A DNA stretch of 64,000 nucleotides from Nemopilema nomurai (GCA_003864495.1 ML133455.1:124001-188000); one strand, 5' to 3'; shown: positions 10,000-22,996, counted from the first letter of the stretch. Numbers and translations: made by a program. The notes: generated from the letters alone by a model not told the origin.

Positions 10000-12477
10000 T
10001 CAAACTTCCCCTCGAATCATCTGCACAAATGTTCGATAATCTAGATTGCCTAGGCCATCAACAGGTGCAACTTTGAGCATGGCGTTAACTTCTTCGTGCG
10101 TCATTCTGTGGAGTAAATTGAACAAAGCATGAGAGGGCAAATTTGTCAAAATATGAGAAAGTCATTTGTTTCAAAGTCATTTGTTACAAAGTCATTTGTT
10201 ACAAAATATTGTGGCTTAAGATTTCTGCCAATTGAAGCTTAAAGCTGCTTGATAGTGAAAGTTTAACATTTTGTTTCGGGAGTTAATTTTTGCTGTACAC
10301 TGTGTTGCACATGTCGAGCTGCCATTGCGGGGCAGCACCCAGAGCAGGCGCGCTTAAGAGTGCCGTCCACAACTTGAAGATTGGCGATCAAAAGATCTTT
10401 ATGATCAAAGATTGTAAGCAAAAGGTTCTATAGCCCCTCTCAAAAGGACCCTGTTGCTAACAGCTAATTAATAAGTGCAATTAATTTTTTCTTGGTCATG
10501 GGCCTAGCAAGTCCGCGGCCTAGACCTGATGTCTAGGTCTACAAGAAATGCGAACATGTGATATGCAGTCTGCTCTTCATGATCAAGCTCCCTTACAGAA
10601 TTTTACAGTAATGTCGCCGTTATGGTCTGCAGAGCACGTAATCGAAGCACGTGATTAGCTTACCGTGATGCAAAACTTTACAATAGCAAGAAATAGCGGA
10701 ACCAGTTTGCACATACCAAGTTCTGGATGCCAGAATGCACTTGGTATGCACGAACTGGTCCGCAAATTCTCGCTATTGATTAGCTTACCTTTCATAACCG
10801 ACAGTACGGAGCAATCTGCAGAATTTCTTTACGGGTATGCGACCAGTACCATCAACATCGAGAATGCGAAAAGCCTGCATCAGCACCTTTCAATGGAGGT
10901 AAAAGCGTTTTTAGATTAACCTGAGATGTGTTACCTGGTCTGCTTGCAATATGAAGGCACGAAGTTCTTGTTAGGCCTGATCCCATGATCTAACTTCATC
11001 GATTGAGATGATCTCCACCAATGGCGGCTTTAGGGACTTCGGGCCAGGGGCAAATCACTCCAAATAAAATCTCGCACAGCTTTTGTGAAAATCCTATTGT
11101 TTTATCAAGAAATCCCTGGAAATCCTATTGTTTTCGTGGAAATCTCGTACGCTATTCTCAAGAGTGAATTGCCCCTCGTGACTGACAACACAATCATAGA
11201 TTTTCACATTCCTTAATAGTACATAAATTAAGCAAATGGAAAAGAAATAGCTTCATTAAGAAGGTTATAATATCAGCTTGCTAAGTACAAAAGTGAAGGA
11301 ATCAACAAAAGTAGAAAATTAAGAAAAATAGAAATCAAAGTATCAATCAGCTGAGTATTACTCTCCTAAAATTTCTTAACGTTCGTTTCAAATGTGCGTG
11401 GCTTCGATTACGTCATTTTTGCTCCCGATGCGAGGCTCTTGTCTTACCGAGGCTAATTTAATTAGTTGATGGTGTAGTTTTTAAAAGGAACAACTCTGTT
11501 TCCACAGAGTTTACCACGCGGAGGGGTTTAGGGGGCTAGTTTCTCTTCTACAATTTCGTGATACATCTCCTTGAAGCTAAGCAAGTTTAAAAGAGCTGGT
11601 CATTTTACTGGAAATATTGTAACATTCCTCGTTCAGCAAGCACATTTCATTATTGGTTGAAGGAGTTACGAAGAAGACCTACTTGGACATCATCAACATT
11701 ACCCGCTCTGGATGCAAGCATGAAAGTAAACTTTGTGTTATTCATCGGGCCAGAAACTTCGTTAAGCATCTCCTCGAGTCTGTGTTCAGTCATTTGCAAC
11801 CCAAGTGACTCGTACACACCTTTCAGGTCACCTAGAGATAGTGGAAAAAGTTCGTGTGAGCAAACTTTGCATTGATCAATAACATGATACAGCTCTTAAT
11901 AAAGTCCTAATTTCTTTTTCTCAATTTTTCAATTTTCCACTTAATTGAAATGCCAATAGATTCTAAGTGAATCTCTTGTCCTCAAGACATTTCTGATAAA
12001 AATTTACTCCCTTAAATCAATCCGGGGAAAAGTTATGCGTGGAAATATGGTTTTGTCTTCTAACATGACAACATTGTTTTCAGATGGAGGAATACAACTT
12101 GTAAGATTGTTTCTAGTCTTCCAACCGATTTAAAAAGCATTATAATTCTGGACAATATTATAATTATGAACAAGCGTGTGACCTTATTCTCCCAATAAAA
12201 CATACTTCAGAATGAGCATGGCGGTGTTGCATGATACAAAAAAGTATTTCAAGTACAATTTTTGATTCTTGATGCCGTTACCTTTGCTTATAACACCATC
12301 TCTGTCTTGGTCAATCATATTGAACGCTTCCCTAAACAACTGCAGACGTGCGTGCGACATTGAATGGGTGGAATGGACAGCGTGTAAGGAGCCATCTCTA
12401 GATAGCCTCGAAGCAGAGGAGCGGCTTCTTGTTTGACCGGGAGCCAAATACTTAGCTTTTTTTCTCGCACTTGCCAT
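10000..12477 (-). CDS. Divergent myosin regulatory light chain
   Basis: EF-hand light chain that would bind the IQ motif of a myosin heavy chain. Four exons: 12477..12282, 11831..11683, 10886..10789 and 10105..10000; 549 nt, 182 aa, all junctions GT/AG and in frame. After an N-terminal extension, LFREAFNMIDQDRDGVISKG and then DLKGVYESLGLQMTE match the first EF-hand of regulatory light chains; the loop has D1, D3, D5 and D12 and can bind the divalent ion. Later LMQAFRILDVDGTGR and MTHEEVNAMLKVAP, then G-N-L-D-Y, match the third and fourth hands, whose loops are degenerate as usual. Odd: the ~40-residue N-terminus is serine/arginine-rich (RSRSSASRLSRDGS) and lacks the recognisable TS-N-V-F phosphorylation site of smooth/non-muscle RLC. 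Intron 3 contains an inverted repeat next to exon 3. No polyadenylation signal was chosen. Confidence 0.85.
10158..10202. repeat. 15-bp tandem repeat, three copies
   Basis: Three copies of AAAGTCATTTGTTAC (first copy with one change, TTC at its end) lie in the last intron of the light-chain gene, just before exon 4 in transcript order. Confidence 0.9.
10681..10778. repeat. Imperfect inverted repeat (hairpin) in light-chain intron
   Basis: Arms 10681-10722 and 10738-10778 are near-complementary (CAATAGC, then CGGA, CCAGTT and CATACCAAGT recur inverted) with a ~15-base loop. It ends 10 bases from the splice donor of exon 3 of the light-chain gene, so the pre-mRNA could fold there. It could be a tiny foldback element. 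Confidence 0.8.
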
Positions 12478-14418
12478 CTTAAAATCCTGCTTACCGTTGC
12501 TGTTGCGAGCGTTCACTTTGCAACGAGAATCTAAAACGTCGCATATTCTTCGAATGCAGTTCGATCGAATGTATTGATTCGAACTGGCATATGATCGTTC
12601 TCTGATTGGGAATTGGATTTATGGCGATCACTAAATGGCATCCGAAGTTATTATTGATTTGCAAATTTGTGCTACAATGCTAGCAAGTAGCTTCAAAATC
12701 TACTTCCAAGGCCAAATTTATGTGTGCAGTTTCTCCAAAGACTTTGGTGCACAGGAAGTGGGTGGGAGCTCAACTAAAACCCTTGGGGCACACCCTCTAA
12801 GTCCCGCGTACATCGTTTAGATAGAGGTAACAGAATTCTTGAAATTGTCTTATCCAGATACAATGGTACATTCCTTGATAGCCTTTTCGTGTGAATTTGC
12901 ATCTCTTTCCAGAGACAAAAGTAAACTAGACAAAAGTAAACTTTTTGCAGAACGTGGAACGCATGTCTTTTGGAAAGGAGTTTATTGCTAATGAATCAAG
13001 AGCTGATTTTTGAATCTCATGCCGCGGGGGAGGGGAAGGCTCTTTGGCTCATGTTACAGGGCTACAATGTTCTTGGAAGTTTGTTGCTTGGAATGACTCT
13101 GAGCAAAATAAGTTGAAATTCATTGTGTATTTAATTGGGTAGAGGATCAATATTCTTAATCAAAGTGAGAGACTTATAAGTGGAGTCTGAAAGCGAGTTG
13201 TGTTGCGTTGATTTTGCAAAAAAGATTAATTAAGAGGAAAGTTCGCGAGATTGCAAAGAATGGTCAGTTTTTCTTGCAGAGGAACTAAATGCATTTACTA
13301 AAGCTTTTCACCCATCAAGTCAAGCTATGACTAAATGTTCTTCCCTTTTACAATGACTAACCACGTTCTATTTTTATGGATTCAATTTCATAAATTTGGA
13401 AATTGATTAAGTTGCTTTGTATAACAAATGCTGATCCATTCGTTTGAAGGCACTTCCCTTTTTGCTTATCACAATGGTTTCTAATCATGGCTCAAAAGCA
13501 AGCGCGGATTTTAATCAACGCAAACGAAGATCCGAGAATTCAAGCTCGATTTTGATTTAAAGACATTTTCAACCTTAATTATAAGTTGCTATGGATTTTT
13601 TATATGCAGTAGTTGGATTTATGAAATGGCGTCAGCATGATTGCGTCAGACAAACATCTCCAGGAAGGCCTGGGGCGATCCATGTAATGATCAACCAATC
13701 AGAGAAGTGTATCGCTAATCACTCACACAACTCTCCAGGCTGGTAAAGATCATTTTAGTGACCAATTAGCGGTCCTCCTCTAGCATGATTTTTGCAGTCA
13801 AGGGAAAGATAAACAACTGAGCAAATTATTGGCTCATTACCACGATCGTCAAAGCTGTGGTGAGTGATTAATGATACTGATTCAGCCACTCCAGTCCTGA
13901 TTTTCATCAACTTCCATAATGCATTGCTTAAACTTTTCGCGTACAGTTTCGGCTATACTAGCAGAAAATAAGAGATGTTGCTTGACCAAGAAAAGTCACG
14001 ACTTTTTCAGTTTAATTCTTCATTTTCTTGAGAGGCTTGATCCTATGATTGAGCTTCATCGATTGAGTTGATCACTGCAATCATGAATCGCATCCAACCT
14101 GATCATGTGACTGACAACAAATTTAGCAGGTGCGTAGGTGCATGCGTGAAGCATTAGATGGGTAAATAACAACAACTGATTGCCTTGTTTGTTTGTTTTC
14201 CAGCCTGCTTGTATGTTGACGGCAATTGAGTGATTATAAATCAATTTAGTGATTAGCTATCTAATCAATTCAGCGCCAGGACACGATATTTTCTGGGGGT
14301 GGTTTTTACACCAAGCAAACTGCATCTAAAAAGAGTATGAAGAGTACAACCAGACAAATATAGCAAAGCGTAGCGTAAAACATACTTTAGACCCTCAAAA
14401 TATGGTCACATAATCCAT
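12478..14418. other. Upstream region of light-chain gene, no gene seen
   Basis: AT-rich, presumably the promoter and 5' flank of the light-chain gene. A 15-bp direct duplication (GACAAAAGTAAACT) occurs near 12916-12943. A 40-bp sequence at 14034-14073 matches 10974-11013 in the light-chain intron at about 34 of 40 bases, indicating a dispersed repeat family. No coding region is supported. Confidence 0.5.
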
Positions 14419-14798
14419 TCAGCGAGAAAGGGGAAGTTTTAGAGGTGCTATCTTAATCAGCGAGAAAGGGGAAGTTTTAGAGGTGCTATCTTAATCAGCG
14501 AGAAAGGGGAAGTTTTAGAGGTGCTATCTTAATCAGCGAGAAAGGGGAAGTTTTAGAGGTGCTATCTTAATCAGCGAGAAAGGGGAAGTTTTAGAGGTGC
14601 TATCTTAATCAGCGAGAAAGGGGAAGTTTTAGAGGTGCTATCTTAATCAGCGAGAAAGGGGAAGTTTCAGAGGTGCTATCTTAATCAGCGAGAAAGGGGA
14701 AGTTTTAGAGGTGCTATCTTAATCAGCGAGAAAGGGGAAGTTTTAGAGGTGCTATCTTAATCAGCGAGAAAGGGGAAGTTTCAGAGGTGCTATCTTAA
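14419..14798. repeat. 38-bp minisatellite, 10 units
   Basis: Exactly ten head-to-tail copies of a 38-bp unit beginning TCAGCGAGAAAGGGGAAGTT and ending GCTATCTTAA. Copies are identical except that units 7 (14647) and 10 (14761) have TTTCAG where the others have TTTTAG. The very low divergence means recent expansion. No gene is near. Confidence 0.97.
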
Positions 14799-17700
14799 AG
14801 AAATAAGCACAGATCAAAAGGAACAGAAAATGTCGCAAGATTACACTGAAGTGTTGGAATTTCGATAATTATATAGAAGCATTAGGAAAATAGGCCCTCT
14901 AAAGAATTGGAAGTTGCTCCTGTGACATAATAATTCTGAAAGTGACTTGCACTTCAGAAGCGCCCTGGGCGTTATCGCAACATTCCCAGGCGCTCTTTCT
15001 GTCGCAGTTTCATTATCTTCCACAACAAATTTTGCGTTTAGCTTCCACTGTCTCCTTCGGCGTTAATTGCGCTTAAAGCCCTGCCATTACATCTGCTTTA
15101 AATAAATCTAGCACTACATCAACCTGCTCTTTCTTTAATCAAAACCCTTTTCAAAGGCCCTGGGTTCAGCCTACAAGGATAAAGCGAGGAACAATGAATC
15201 TGATTTTGTGATTTCTGAATCAGATAAGATCGTTTATGGGCATGTGTGAAAGTATTTTAGCCAGTGTAATTCGCCACCAGCTGATTATTCTGATAATTCT
15301 TGTAAAGTCCTGAAGAATAACAGATTTAATAAATCACAGCGTTATACATTAACATTGACATAACAGTACTTCATGTATAATAACAACAAACAAATGTAAT
15401 GATACGTTGGCAACGCGCACTTCATTGTTTTATCTAAATAAAAATGTGGGTTTTATCTATGCCAAGTAATAAAAACGTGGGTTTTATTTCAATTCATCAC
15501 CAACTCAAGCTAAGATTTGTAGAAACTAAACAAAATCAAATCTTACACGGGCGAGGAAAAGGGAAACACTTTTGCGGCAAATAGAGCAATTCTGTTGTTG
15601 TTGTTGCATTGCTAGCAGTGGCCTTAAAAGACAATCGAGTCTACATAAGGCTTTCATTTTATTTGCTAACGGCTGCGATTTTCCAATTAAAAATTGATGC
15701 GCTTACGCTTCACTGTAATTTTCATTGCATGGACTATGGAGCTGTGCGAGACCCAACTGCGGGCTTTCTCAACAGTGTAGCGCAGGTGTCTTTACTGAGA
15801 ACGGGGGGTCACTGCTTATTATCGAGTGGCTGCCAAAAATCGAAGTTCAAATTATGACTGGTACAGGAATCCACGTGTTAAGATCGATGCTAGAATATGC
15901 ACCGAGGCATAAATGGCTCAAATACTATGACTGCAGTGAATAGCCTCAAAATTCCCATTATTTGGTATGGTAAATTATATGAAGGATTTGACATGCAATG
16001 CCTGTCACTTGATTCAAGCCCGCTCGCATAAAACGACATGTTATCGAAGTCGACACAAAGTGTTAAAATACTCAGTCATCTGTATTTTAAACCAATTTCG
16101 AACCAACTTAATTCAAAACAAAAAATCAGTAAACTAGATATCTTTTGTTCTCCTAGTATTTTCCCTCGTGAGATCTTTAACTAAAACACTTCACAAAATA
16201 CTTGCTCTTTCCCATGAAATTATCGATTAAAACAAGATATCATGTTAGGATTTTGTCATCTTAGCAGAAGAACTACCCATTATAGCAACCAGCTTGATTT
16301 TAAAACTTGGAGAGACACAGTTGAGTTGATTTTATACGCTGGCCTTTAAAACGCAGCATTGGTCATTAGCGGACAATTGTTGAAAATTTGAAGGCCGAAA
16401 AATCTACAGTAAAGGATGATTGCACTCTGTATAAACTTTTAACTAGTGTTTTAGATGAGTTAACCATGAAAGTGATCAAATACATCTATAAAGCATAAAA
16501 GCATGATAGTTTCACGTTCATTTTCATGAGCAACCACAAACATTTTGACCAAGGCTGCACCCTATAGGTCAAACCACGAAAGGACAGTAACACACGACAA
16601 TTTCGCTACAGAAATGGTTAAAAGCAGGGCAGAGAATGGGATTACAGCCCAGCCAACAAAGAATATGACTATTACAGAACAACGTTCAGATATTTCCAAC
16701 GAATTGATCCAACGTAATTGCTTTTTAGAAAGATTTTATCCTCTCAAAGAAGACCCAAATAACGCAATAGAAGATACATCTCATTCATGATGATCTTTCG
16801 GATTAAAGTTGAATATAATGACTGTATATTCTAAATTCGCAGAAGTTGCGTCTCTGTCTTCAAAACATCTGATAAGACGGCATCTTAAACTTTGCATACT
16901 TTGCATACATTGAAATTAGGCATACCAGGCCCAAAGATGACAATAAATGTTGAAAAGTAACTTCAAGTGAATTAAATATTGCTAAAAATGCAAACAATTC
17001 ATAGCGATTAATTTGACAAATATCGCTAGAATGTTATCAGGAAAAAATAGTTCTATCGATCAAATAATACTCAAATAAGCCTTGCTAATTTTGCTAATAT
17101 TTATAACAAGTAAGCGAATGCTAATATTTATAACAAACAAATTGAGCAGTTAGAAGATACTTGATAATCAAAAATTATCGTTCAACAAAATATTGCAAAG
17201 CTTAATAATTTTGGAAAAACATCAGGGAATGTTGTGTAGATAGAAATAACAAAACTTTATAAATAACATATTCGTTATTTCAATACTATAGTTTGGTTGT
17301 AGAGAGGAAATTAAGTTTGTTGTCTTGGGATTTTTCAATACTATCTCCAAACAATATTACGATCATAATCTACGTATATCGTAAAAGAGCTGTTTTCATA
17401 CGGGTAGACATGACTTCAATTTAAAAACTATGTACAAAATTAAAAGGAATGTTAGGTTTCCAGGAAATATTTTGATTATAATATAGTAATATCAGCGTTG
17501 CCTATTTCATGCAATTTATTCGTAGAGAGGTCTTACTTAATCCGAACGAGAATTAAAAGCTATAGTTTTGAGTTTAGAAATTACATGTATGTTATTAGCT
17601 ATTGTAAACACTCAAAGCAGCATTTGCTAGTCGATTTATAAAGCACAGCTTATTGCAGAGTTTGAAGGCCTTGGATTTATGTGTCCAAAACCCCCCTTCT

Positions 17701-20700
17701 CTGAGTGAGCAGTTATAAAAGAACAGAGTTTTTGGTCTACAGGTGACGGAAGGCTGTTGCCTGGCAACGAGATCCTATTGTTTACAATCTGCTTCTGTTA
17801 AAAGGGCTCATTCATTCTAAAACTGGATATACTACACATACGTGGAATTTAGGCAGAAGGAATCGTCTAGGTACAAATTGGCAGACAGGCAGGGAAAAAG
17901 AGATTTAACGATCAATGGCGCTAGCAAGTTGTTTTGACATGGCAACGAACGTCCATATTTAAGCAACAGCAGATGGGATCTTGGAATCTCACACAATTTT
18001 AGTGAGGTTAGTCCAGGTAGGCTGAATCAAACATCTATTATGCCTTGAGAATGTAAGCGAGTTGTCATGCGAGTGTCTATTTGACGAGAAGTTATGGTCG
18101 GCAGAGATTTGCTCAATCTCTGACATTGTTTTGATTCAAGTCGATCCTATAGTTAATCACCTGCTGATCGAGAGAATGTAAATCAAATTCGAACCTTCTG
18201 CTTGATTGTTCTTCTGAAAATGGTTTGAAAACATTCGTATTGCATGATCATTTGACTCAAGATGTACTTCCATGTACTTCCAAAATATCTGGCGATGAAG
18301 CATAGTCAATCAGGTTTTGATCTTTTCGCAAAAACGACTTCGCTCGCTAACCAGCGATTACTTTTATGGTTGAAGCAAAAACTTTCTCACAAAACCTGTT
18401 AACAAACAAACCTTTTTCAAATTCTTCGAAACAGCGCTCGAGAAACAATAGCTTACAAGATGGCAGGAATTATGCTTCTTTAAGTTCTTAGCGAGATACA
18501 GTGTTGAGTTCTGAAACTACATTAGTTATCAGGCAGCCATGTAAAACCCTTTGCACTGGATTGGTAGCTGTTAAAAGGACAATAAAGTTTACCAACGGTG
18601 CAAAATGGCGAGAATCTGTGAATACCGATCTATGTGCATAAAAATGCGTGCTAGCAAGTAAGAAATGCATGCTTCTGGTAGTTATTAAACAATCCGAAAT
18701 ATTAGCTTTTTGTACAGGTTTTCTTTGCCAGTAAAGAAATTGTTCTTCTAAGAAACCTGGAAGGCAATCGCATTCTTCGCCTGTAAAGATAACTATTCTC
18801 AAAGTGTTTGGGTTAAATGACATGTCACGCTATTTCGCTTTGGTAAAAATGAAGAATTTCATGGCCACAATTTGGATTCCTTCGTCAGCAAACATGGCGT
18901 AATTCAACAAACCGTCTTATGCTGTCTTTATATTTTGAATTCGAAAACTCAGCTCTACATTTGCGAAAATTTAGCATTACATTTAAGATAGAAGTGAAAA
19001 CAAGTTTAAATTACGGCTGATCAAGATTGAAAAGACCAGTATTCAAAACTTGAAATGCACATATCACAAGTCTTTGTGGAAAACTCTATATTCTAATGCA
19101 CAGTTCTTCGCTTCTAGTCTATTTTAACAAATCGTCAAATTCTTGATTTGGAAGAAGTGTTGTTCAACAATCAGATTCGCAGATTTATTCGTGTTTATGC
19201 GACAGTTCCTTTTCCAGTGTGTATTTAAAGCCTTTTCTGAATAATGAGAATCCTTTACCTACCTTTAAAAGTTTTACATGTGATTTTCTGTTATAAAAAT
19301 GAATCACGCTTGCATAAGGCCTAAGCTTCACAATGGAGATTTTTTTATTTCTCCTCGATTCTCACACAAATTCAAGTCTTTTATGTGGAAAATTCTACTG
19401 AGACCCTTCAGATCAACTTGCATCTTCAGAAATCTCTAATTAAGGAACAGTCATGAACTATTTAGGGCTCCCCCTCATTATAAAAGGAATTTGCTTAATA
19501 AAATATCTGCTTAGTCACCTACTGCTGCAGAAAATGCCTTTCAGGGCGACATTCATGTCTTTAGAAAAAGCATATTTGCGAATCAGACATTAATCAATTG
19601 CACGGGTAGGACCATCACCTTTTGAGAAAAAGTGTTAATTATTTAGAGAATTAGGGGTCGGTCGAGATTTATATTAGACTTGAAGCAAACAAAGAGCTCT
19701 GCCGTGGATTTGTGTAGCCAGATGGCTGTGCATGCATTAATGATTAGCTGGAAAAATCATTCAGAGTTACTAAACTGCAACCCGAAATCACGAAGAGGCA
19801 ATGCAGAATGCCTATGAACGCATTTCTAACTAGCAGCAAGGACATAACAAAACGGGAGATTGGGTGTCGTTTAATTGGATGCAGACGACTTTCCAGCCAG
19901 TGCAATCAGCTGGAGCCATAATAGAACATTTCGTAATTTTTGTTATCTAAACTGACAATTTAAATATTTAAATGAAAACAACGTTATGGCCAAGCAAGTT
20001 AATTTAGCTGTTTTGCTCATGCACTTCAGTCTGGGGAAAATGACAGGAAGATGCAGGTGAGAAATGGAGCGAAAGCTGTTACTGCGCAGCAGGTTATTTC
20101 CATACTGAGCTTCGGTCGTTCTTTATTATGCAAGCAAACAGGTATCTACAGTTATTGGCTATCAAAAAAATAATTTTTAAAATCACATTCACATGAAATT
20201 TGAAAATCTAACACCAGGGTAAATGTCAAGAATACTAATTGGAACCAGGATAACACCCTCTCTGCCATACCCCCACCCCACCTAGACCCCCCCATTCTTG
20301 CCCCCTAACTCTATCATACCAACACTCTTTCATACCCAGTCCTGTCATTCCCAGCACCCTGCCAAATCCACCAACCTGCCACGCCCCTCACCCCACGCCC
20401 TAGCCCTTCAGCTAGACATAGAGGGAGATTCTTGGTCTATCTTCATGCAGTCCATTTTAGGACATTTTAGTCCGCAACGATTTTCACTTGTGAGAAGTCC
20501 ACAAACATAGAATATAGCGAAAACTGCCTATGTAAAAAAGCATAGGTCATTATTAGGTGTGTGGTGGCTGGACAATTGGTGCCCTGTATGGGTCAGTAGA
20601 TAATTTATTTTTCATACCTTCTCTCGTCATATTCCCCAACATATAACTAGAGAAAGCTAAAGATTGTAAGAGCAAACGCCAGTTTGTTTTTTGGAAAGCG

Positions 20701-20853
20701 GCCAAATCACAGCCGAAGGATTTTGTGAAGTAGATGATGCAAAATCCCTGCTGCCTCGACTCCAAGTGTAGAACCGAGACTATGTAGCAAATGCCGGGGG
20801 GATGATTATATGATAATGGAATTTTGAATGAAGCGGTCTGCAATACAAAAAAA
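14799..20853. other. Gene-poor region, no gene seen
   Basis: Six kilobases with only scattered short frames (15609-15857, 16545-16790, 18488-18823 and similar). None has recognisable similarity, a credible start context or partner exons. A 17-bp sequence GCTAATATTTATAACAA occurs twice near 17092 and 17122. A C-rich stretch lies at ~20255-20400. Regulatory or noncoding RNA content cannot be judged from sequence alone. Confidence 0.5.
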
Positions 20854-20964
20854 NNNNNNNNNNNNNNNNNNNNNNNNNNNNNNNNNNNNNNNNNNNNNNN
20901 NNNNNNNNNNNNNNNNNNNNNNNNNNNNNNNNNNNNNNNNNNNNNNNNNNNNNNNNNNNNNNNN
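20854..20964. other. Assembly gap (N run)
   Basis: 111 unknown bases. The gap directly precedes the 176-bp satellite array and sequence to its left is not satellite, so the array probably extends into the gap and its true length is unknown. Confidence 0.99.
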
Positions 20965-22996
20965 GGTTTTTGGCAAGGTTATAGCCTTGCTTTTTGGTCA
21001 AAACTGAACAAGTGCAAATCTTAAAAGCCGGCGGTCTTTTTCCCTCAGGAATCACCCCTGGCATGTCCTCTATGCATATTCAAGACAATAACACCATTGG
21101 CTGGTCAAATCCTGATGAAAAAGTCTTGACCAAAAATGAGGGTTTTTGGCAAGGTTATAGCCTTGCTTTTTGGTCAAAACTGAACAAGTGCAAATCTTCA
21201 AAGCCCGCGGTCTTTTTCCCTCAGGAATCACCCCTGGCATGTCCTCTATGCATATTCAAGACAATAACACCATTGGCAGGTCAAATCCTGATGAAAAAGT
21301 CTTGACCAAAAATGAGGGTTTTTGGCAAGGTTATAGCCTTGCTTTTTGGTCAAAACTGAACAAGTGCAAATCTTCAAAGCCCGCGGTCTTTTTCCCTCAG
21401 AAATCACTCCTGGAATGTCCTCTATGCCTATTCAAGGCAATAACACCATTGGCAGGTCAAATCCCGATGAAAAAGTCTTGACCAAAAATGAGGGTTTTTG
21501 GCAAGGTTATAGCCTTGCTTTTTGGTCAAAACTGAACAAGTGCAAATCTTAAAGCCCGCGGTCTTTTTCCCTCAGAAATCACCCCTGGAATGTCCTCTAT
21601 GCCTATTCAAGGCAATAACACCATTGGCAGGTCAAATCCTGATGAAAAAGTCTTGACGAAATATGAGGGTTTTTGGCAACATTATAGCCTTGCTTTTAGG
21701 TCATAACTGAACAAGTGCAAATCTTAAAAGCCCGCGGTCTTTTTCCCTCAGAATTCACCCCTGGAATGTCCTCTATGCCTATTCAAGACAATAACACCAT
21801 TGGCAGGTCAAATCCTGATGAAAAAGTCTTGACCAAAAATGAGGGTATTTGGCAAGGTTATAGCCTTGCTTTTTGGTCAAAACTGAACAAGTGCAAATCT
21901 TCAAAGCCCGCGGTCTTTTTCCCTCAGGAATCACCCCTGACATGTCTTCTATGCCTATTCAAGGCAATAACACCTTTGGCAGATCAAAACCTGATGAAAA
22001 AGTCTTGACCAAAAATGAGGGTATTTGGCAAGGTTATAGCCTTGCTTTTTGGTCAAAACTGAACAAGTGCAAATCTTAAAAGACCTCGGTCTTTTTCCCC
22101 TCAGGAATCACCCCTGGCATGCCCTCTATGCCTATTCAAGGCAATAATACCATTGCAGGTCAAATTCTGATGAAAAAGTCTTGACCAAAAATGAGGGTAT
22201 TTGGCAAGGTTATAGCCTTGCTTTTTGGTCAAAACTGAACAAGTGCAAATCTTCAAAGCCCGCGGTCTTTTTCCCTCAGAAATTACCCCTGGCATGTCCT
22301 CTATGCATATTCAAGACAATAACACAATTGGAAGGTCAAATCCTGATGAAAAAGTCTTGACCAAAAATGAGAGTATTTGGCAAGGTTATAGCCTTGCTTT
22401 TTTGTCAAAACTGAACAAGTGCAAATCTTAAAAGCACGCGGTCTTTTTCCCTCAGGAATCACCCCTGGCATGCCCTCTATGCCTATTCAAGGCAATAACA
22501 CCATTGACAGGTCAAATCCTGATGAAAAAGTCTTGACCAAAAATGAGGGTTTTTGGCAAGGTTATAGCCTTGCTTTTTGGTCAAAACTGAACAAGTGCAA
22601 ATCTTAAAAGCACGCGGTCTTTTTCCCTCAGGAATCACCCCTGGCATGCCCTCTATGCATATTCAAGACAATAACACGATTGGAAGGTCAAATCCAGATG
22701 AAAAAGTCTTGACCAAAAATGAGAGTATTTGGCAAGGTTATAGCCTTGCTTTTTGGTCAAAACTGAACAAGTGCAAATCTTAAAAGCCCGCGGTCTTTTT
22801 CCCTCAGAAATCACTCCTGGAATGTCCTCTATGCCTATTCAAGGCAATAACACCATTGGCAGGTCAAATCCCGATGAAAAAGTCTTGACCAAAAATGAGG
22901 GTTTTTGTCAAGGTTATAGCCTTGCTTTTTGGTCAAAACTAATCAAGTGGAGATCTTTAAAGCCCGCTATCATTTTTCCACAGGAATCACCTCAGG
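20965..22996. repeat. 176-bp satellite array, about 11.5 copies
   Basis: Tandem monomers of 175-177 bp, highly similar. They recur at 20965, 21141, 21317, 21493, 21669, 21845 and so on, and decay after ~22930. Each monomer contains a nested inverted repeat: TTGACCAAAAA, spacer, GCAAGG-TTATAG-CCTTGC, then TTTTTGGTCAA. Each also yields a ~68-codon open frame, but 176 is not a multiple of 3, so frames change at every copy and these are not genes. Monomers fall into two types (GCATATTCAAGACAATA or GCCTATTCAAGGCAATA). Confidence 0.97.
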
